Below are positions 57,611-64,000 of a stretch of DNA of 64,000 bases, piece by piece. The DNA lies in contig JALIRH010000001.1 of assembly GCA_023055505.1 (NCBI GenBank), positions 93,216,530 to 93,280,529 of the forward strand, given 5' to 3'. Numbering within the stretch: position 1 is the stretch's first letter; every line of letters starts with the position of its first letter. The notes under the pieces were generated by a model. That model did not search any database. It saw nothing but the letters and a program-made list of their open reading frames with translations, and was not told the DNA's origin. A program made the position numbers and the translations under genes. Origin of the DNA: Callipepla californica brunnescens. Its lineage: Eukaryota > Chordata > Aves > Galliformes > Odontophoridae.

Positions 57611-60600
57611 AGAAATAATTTATCTTGTTCCAGATTTTTATTTTGTGTGGGAAAAAGAATGTCAAGCTTACTCTTCCACGTATAGTCAAAATGATGCTAA
57701 GTCATGTATTCAATTTCTGTGTATGGAGAGATCAGAGAGCACAATTTGAATTTTATTATCTGTTCACTAAGACTTGTCAGAGTTTTAAGAATACAAGACA
57801 AAAACACTTTTTGTTATAGAAACTCAGTGGTAATTAAAGAGTATACAAATTCACCGTAGCAAATAGTTTGAAAGAAAAATATATTGAGCCTCTTGTTTGC
57901 TATTATTTTGCAATTAAAAGAAATAGTATTGCATCAAGCAAATACGGGGAACATTTTGTTTCAGCTTAGGAATTATACTTTATTCATAAAATACTTATTT
58001 TAAAAGAGTGAAAACACAAAATAAAATGAAAAAGACTGTGCAATAGTCTTATTTCTTGAGTCCAGTATGATTAGAGCAAGGGAGAAAAAAAAAGAAACAA
58101 TATGGAAAATAATAATTTATATATTTTATATGAATAGTGATTTATGTAAAGACCTCTTCCTTTTAGTTGGATAAAGAAGTAATGAAGACTGATTAAATAA
58201 GAGCAGGAGACATTTTGTTACATATGTTGGTGTTTTAACATAACTTTAATTTCTTTGCTTTCAACTTCCTAGAAAATGAACAGGTTACAGCTAGAGACAA
58301 AATAATGGTTCAGGCTTCGGATCCTGGATTTCTTGTACCAGATATATATGACTGACTATTATGTCTTCTGCTCCAACTCATAAAAATACAGGGATATGTA
58401 CTCATACACAAATGTCACCAGCTGTTACATGCTGGAAGCCTCAGTAGGAATAAAAAAAACTGAGTAAAATTAGCTTGTAAATAAATAAATATAAAAGATT
58501 ATTAGAAATTAAACTAGGGTAATTAAGTTCAAAATGTCTGGGTGGGATATTTAGAAGTCTAATTTAAATCTCTAGGATTCTCTTAGGTCTCTAGGAGTCA
58601 CACTGCAGCAGTATGACACTAAGCAGAGGTTGCTCATGGGGGCGGTTACTGAAATTCAATTGTTCTCTCTGGTATTTTAGGATTCTTTAGTAGAAATTAG
58701 AGCAGGAACAACGGAACTAGTCCATGACAGAGTTGCTGCTTACCTTCCTCCCCTGATTTAGTTCCCTAATGAGCACTTCTAGATATATTCTCATGGGCCT
58801 CTAGGAAGTACCCTTTTTTCAGTGAAGCGCAAGAATCACTGGGCTATAGAGCCATTCTATCTTTTGTTTGATGCCTTTGAATCAGTGAATTTTCCACACT
58901 TTTTTATTAATAACTGAGAAACAGTGGATACATTGAAGTATCACTGCTTACACTGATTTACTTTTCATACTAAAACAGTATCAATAGGAGGGTAGATAAA
59001 ACTAGAGAACCTGAGGTGTCAGCTTTAAGGCAAACATATTCAATTTCTTCTAAATGAGTAAACTATTAAATAAGCAGTCAGCATTGAAAAATGCAGAAAT
59101 GTTTGAAATTCAGTTTCTTAACCACAGATGGCTTATTATAGCATATATGCTTAATTTATTACTTCTAAATTCTTTTTTTTTGTCAGATTTTAATAAGTTA
59201 GGCTACTAATCTCACAATTAGAAGTTCTACTGACTCAAGAGTATGTTTGTAAATGTTATCAATATTAGATCTAAACATGAATTAAGAGATTAAAATTCTT
59301 ATTTTTGTTTTGTATCACAGTCCATAATTCATTTTGTTCAAGATATAGACCTTGATTCTGTTCCCCAAAGCTGAATACCTAATACTGCTTAAGATTTCAG
59401 TGGTTATTCTCCTGGATCTACAGCTCTCAATCCAGAAGCTCGTGTTTTCTATTGGTTGTGCATCATAAATATCAGCCTCCTGCAATTATTTAAAATTTAT
59501 TAAATATCTCAAATATCACTATGCACTTATGTCTAAAGAATTTAATTGAACACTTTTTCATCTTCCCATCAATCTCAATATTCAAACAGTGAGTGGACAG
59601 AAATAAAATATTCAAGAAAATATTTAAATATGATTCATATTTAATGAAAAAGCAATGATGGCACTGCATTTTCTAAACAATATTCATAGTCCTATGCAAT
59701 TATAATCTTGTTATCTTTTAAAATATTCAGTGGATCATATTAAGACAAAACAGGAATTAGACAAAGATTCACTCAAAAATTGAATAAACTGTATTATAGC
59801 TTACAATTACTCTTGAAGAAGAAGACTGAAGAAAAACCTTAAGTTAGAAACAGACAGACAGGATACAAGGATTTCTGCATTGATTCTGCAGGACAGATAA
59901 CCACATAGGGTATTCATAAAATATTTTACCTTGCTTTTTCTACTGTTTTCTATGTGTGCTAGAAAGATTTGAGTTGTCTTTTTCTTGTGACAGTCAAATC
60001 TCCTGTATGAAACATCAAATTCTATTTATTCAAATTCTCTCAGATGAGTGAGACAGATATTTTACTGTTTAATTATTTTAACCCTTCGGACATAAGTAAG
60101 CTCAATGGAATACTTAAGACATAGACTCTTCTGCATAGAAATGGCAAGACCTTGTGAAGGAAAAAGTACTTAGAAAGGAAAGATGATGTTCTACATTTCA
60201 TTTTAAAGTATGTGAAAGAAAAAACCTTTGTGTTTTTATCATTTTCCACAACTGCAGAATTTTAACTGCTGACTTTCGATATGATAATCTTAAGATATAT
60301 TGTTACTTGCCTGTATATATTTGTATTTGCCAGAGGTCACTCAGAAGATCTTTGAACTGTTGCACCTAATATGAGGTTAAGTGCATGCATTTAGGCTTAT
60401 GAATACCATATTCAGGTTTATCATCAAAAGAAGAAAAAAGGCACTTATGCATTTCTTTTTATTTTGTTGCAGACTTTGAACTTTAAATTAGTCATATGCT
60501 ATTCTAAGGGCTTTTTGTCATTATTTGACCAGCAGAAATATATCACATTTTTTATACTTAGAAGGCACTCAACATGATTACATAAAATAAGAATCATTAT

Positions 60601-61505
60601 ACTCCCAAACCTTTATTGCATAAATAATTGCAATGGAGGTAGGGAAATATACATGTCAAAATTTTTACACTAATTCAGTAAAAATAACATGAAAACTGAT
60701 TTCTTTTTATTTAAATTATGCATCAGATATTTTAGGTAATAAAATAGATTACTTATATTATAAACAATGAACAGAAATGAGGAAATATAAGCAAATTATG
60801 GTTTAGAGCAACATATAGGCTGAAATTATATTTACCTAAAGAAGTATCTATCTAAAAGTTCTTTATTTCCCATGGAATCATTTCACAGAAATATTCAATT
60901 AATTACTTATTGATTTCTTTGAACATAATCTTATCTCTAAGCACTTTAGTAACTCAGAAAGCTATCTGAAATATAAACTGTCTGTATACACACTAGATGC
61001 AGTCTAGTTTTCATATTTGTAATTTGTGGGTGCACACATATATGCTTTCTATAAAAAATAGATAAAATATCATAGTGTTCATACTCATACATCTATTGTA
61101 TTTTTAATTAAGTTTCATAAATTTGAGCAAGAAAATGTAAATGAAAAACCCCAAGTTTCAGTTCTGCTGAAGTTTCTCATTTTTTTTATTTTTCCAAGAA
61201 AGAACACGTGCTTTGATTCATTTTCCAGTTGATTCTTGCTTTCTTATTTTGCCAAACTCTTCTAGCACCTAAGAAGCTTACTTTTCATCTGAAGGTGGGA
61301 AGCTGTTATCATCTGAGTTTCCTCCAGTAGTTCACCGTTTAAATTGTTAATTCAATTTCAGATTATAGATTTTTACTCTGCCTTCACAAAAATACACTAA
61401 ACATGAAAAAAAGAATTTGTTTCTCTTGGCTCCATTCAAATTATTCTGAGTAAAGCAAAATGAGAAATATCCTTTCTAGGTTTAACTTTTGACCTAGAAA
61501 TACTT
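57611..61505. other. AT-rich DNA, no gene seen
   Basis: No recognisable exon, RNA gene or transposon. Short AT-rich and A-rich tracts only. Confidence 0.55.
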
Positions 61506-61665
61506 CACAGAATCACAGAACTGTAGAGATTTGACGGGACCTTTGGGGATCGTTAGGTCCAACCCCCTGCTGAAGTAGATTCCCTTCAACAGGCTGCACA
61601 GGAAAGCAACGAGGCGTGTCTTGAATACCTCCAAAGAGGGAGATTCCACAATCTCTCTGAGGAAA
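61506..61665 (-). repeat. CR1 LINE 3' end, minus strand
   Basis: 'cacagaatcacagaactgta', 'gggacctttggggatcgtta', 'ggtccaaccccctgctgaag' and 'ttgaatacctccaaagaggg' mark the minus-strand CR1 3' end, truncated after about 160 bp. Confidence 0.92.
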
Positions 61666-64000
61666 AATCATTCACTTAAGATGCATTTCGGTGTAGCACA
61701 CCTCCCTGAAGATGGGACTATAGTAATAGGATTTCTCATCTCTAACAATTTCCACAATTTAAATCTTCTCTTCACTATTCCATTTCTTTTTTGTTTTGTT
61801 TTTTTTAATTGATTTTACCAATGTAATTTTTGTTTACTTTTCATTTCAGAAATAAATATTTAGTGCTTTAAATCGTTATATAACAGTCTTGACTTTTGGA
61901 ATTGTTTTTATAATGCAATACAAAATGGAGATAGTACCTTCCATTGCTCTTGCAATGATTATTTGATTTACATACTCAACTTATTACATATTAATTTGTT
62001 ACCTTATGGAAAGAAAGAGTAAAATATGTCTGATAGAAAGTTTGAAAGAATTAATGGTTTATAACTGAAAAAAAGAAAAAGCACACAGAACATCAGAACA
62101 TCAGTATTCCAACGGGAACTTATTAGATAAATGTGCAGAAAAAATACTTGCCTTAAACTCAACAACACTCTGTTTGAAGGACTTCGGGTTTATCAGAGGT
62201 ATCATCATCACTGCTACTTTGCCATAAGAAAATATTTGCTAGGTAATTTTATGATCTGACCATAAGGATATTTAAGAAAATACTTTGGGAAATTAAGCAA
62301 GTTTCAAAAATTTTGCAACTAAAAGTTCTCACATTTCAGAAACATTTCTAGATCTTTTCTACATGCTTAATATATATTAATTTACCTGTACGTCTTTTTT
62401 TTTTCTTTTTTTTTTTTGTCTGTATTATTTCATATTTGTCAATTTTATGAAGTGTTGTCTAAAACTCATTTCTTCCAGAATTAGGCAGCATTAATATATT
62501 TTCACTTTTCAAAAGGTTTCAATATATTTCCAGGGTGAATTCTTTTCATGTATTTACTATTTGACACTATTTACATAAAAACCATAAAAGATATATTCAA
62601 AATAAAATTGCGTAAAACAGTAACATGAGTTTGACATATATGTAAATGATATCAGGCTCTACAATGTCTAAATCTTTAAGATTAATTTTGATACTCTACA
62701 CTCATGTACTTCAATGCACCATTTATAAAAGATTAGTAAGTATATTGGATGTAAATGTTTTATTAGTTTTTGGCATTTATTAGTTTCAAGATGGAAATTA
62801 CTTACTGAATAATGGAATATCAAGCATATGAATAGAGATTATCAATTAAAGATTACATTTCACTATAAATTTACAATAGCTATTACAGATATCTTTTCCA
62901 CCTACTGACAAAATCTTCAGAATAAGACATATTTATTTCATAAGCAATGTAGTGAATATTCCATTCATTGACAGTTATTTCTAGTAAATATTGTAGAATT
63001 AACTATAAGCAAAAGCTGATGTATATTTAGTGTTGTAGACAACTCATTATGCTATTGAGATTTCTGCTTTAAAATAATTAAATATAAGTTTCCAAAAAAG
63101 TTTCACTCATTCGGAAAGAGTTGTGGCTTACTCAGTATTTTCAGAAGATTGTTTACAGTCAGTATCTCTTGTTAGGATTCCTCCACTTGGTAATGAATAA
63201 TGAAGGATATTTGCACCAAGAAATTTTCAGAACATTGTGTGGAACTTCTAATATGCCATGTGAAACAGTCCCCAGCAATATCCCAGAGTACTGAAAATAA
63301 TATTCAATATGCTGTTTACACATACAGAATTCTTAAGTCTCATTTTCAAAATCTCCTGGATACTTCATATTGGAGATTCTTGATGTTGCTAGAATTTTTC
63401 TCAGGAAAATCCCAGGCCTTTTAAAGTATGCACCTTCTTCATTCAACTATAACAAGGAAAGATAAGTAAATACAAAATGCTTTAGAACTTGGTTTGAATT
63501 TTTATATCCACTGCACTATCACACTGCTTCTTGGCAGATGCTGCTATTATCGAATAGCAGGCGAAGATAAATAAAAAATCACTTATTAACAGAAAGAGAA
63601 GTGTTGTATATCAGCATGTTTTCCATCCAAAAAGAATGTCTTTTAGTTTGACTATGACTGGAAAGATAACTTCAAGGAATATTAGCACTTCTGTAGTTCT
63701 ACACTCTCTGTAAATATAACATTAATCTATTACAAATTTTTATATCACTACCCTCAAGCAGAGTTGCCATATGAGATTCAACTCTTGCAGAACCAGCTCA
63801 GAAGTAAGAAATCTTTTATGGATCAGCTATCATTGTATTGATGCTGAAGTCAAGAAAGATCAAAGCAGTATGGGGTAAATGTACCTTGTGTACCTGTGTA
63901 CCTTGTGTACCCTGGAGAAATGCGGTATATTGCATTTGTGATAAAAGAGAGAAGCACTCACAGAAGGACATCTGCAGCATTACTCTAAAATATTAAAGAA
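61666..64000. other. AT-rich DNA, no gene seen
   Basis: A T-rich tract at 62394-62417 and a 17-bp near-exact tandem duplication at 63881-63914 (gtaccttgtgtacctgt / gtaccttgtgtaccctg). Nothing else recognised. Confidence 0.55.

Noticed and set aside
1..64000. CRISPR arrays, bacterial operons, tRNA and rRNA genes
   Set aside because: Regular spacer-repeat structure, Shine-Dalgarno-linked gene runs and cloverleaf box A/B patterns were looked for and not seen. All other signals are vertebrate.

Overview
This is a vertebrate window, almost certainly from a bird and most likely a galliform. It is AT-rich, full of CR1 LINE fragments (recognised by their 3' tail motif of the CACAGAATCACAGAATTGTAGG / GGTTGGAAGGGACCTC type), has no SINE-like elements I could see, and carries endogenous retroviral (ERV) sequences. 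I found no host protein-coding exon, tRNA, rRNA, CRISPR array or bacterial-type feature. Most of the window reads as intergenic or deep intronic sequence.

The main object is a young, defective class II (ERVK/betaretrovirus-like) provirus at 418-5130. It sits inside a plus-strand CR1 and is flanked by a perfect 6-bp target duplication (CCCTAT). Its two 303-bp LTRs differ at one position by my reading, and that position turns the AATAAA polyadenylation hexamer of the 3' LTR into AATAAG in the 5' LTR. Between the LTRs, in order, are a primer-binding site matching tRNA-Trp over 13 nt, a leader with a 20-bp direct repeat and a good splice donor, a gag remnant lacking most of capsid, a dUTPase/protease region, a reverse transcriptase with its YMDD box, the integrase C-terminal domain (RNase H and integrase core are gone), an 18-codon env start, about 0.9 kb of sequence I cannot assign, the end of env TM, and a polypurine tract. 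Near-identical LTRs around such a heavily deleted interior suggest that the element moved when already defective, helped in trans.

5.1-7.6 kb: flanking DNA, then a second plus-strand CR1 that runs into a 590-bp uninterrupted polypurine array with ordered sub-blocks (GGAA, mixed GGGA/GGAA, GGGAA, GGGGA).

7.6-64 kb: AT-rich DNA with microsatellites and about twenty CR1 fragments on both strands. One (31.6-32.3 kb) keeps a decayed reverse transcriptase coding segment. There are two mariner-like remnants (30.5 and 52.0 kb), a 726-bp solo LTR with a 5-bp target duplication inside a minus-strand CR1 (48300-49025), a second solo LTR candidate (26425-26777), and two old copies of one LTR-like family in opposite orientation (about 19.67 and 53.93 kb). 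An island of less AT-rich sequence at 11.0-11.75 kb is unclassified. Several C-rich tracts could form G-quadruplexes on the minus strand.

Family assignments rest on recognised motifs and remembered repeat consensus sequences, not on searches. Boundaries of old repeats are approximate.
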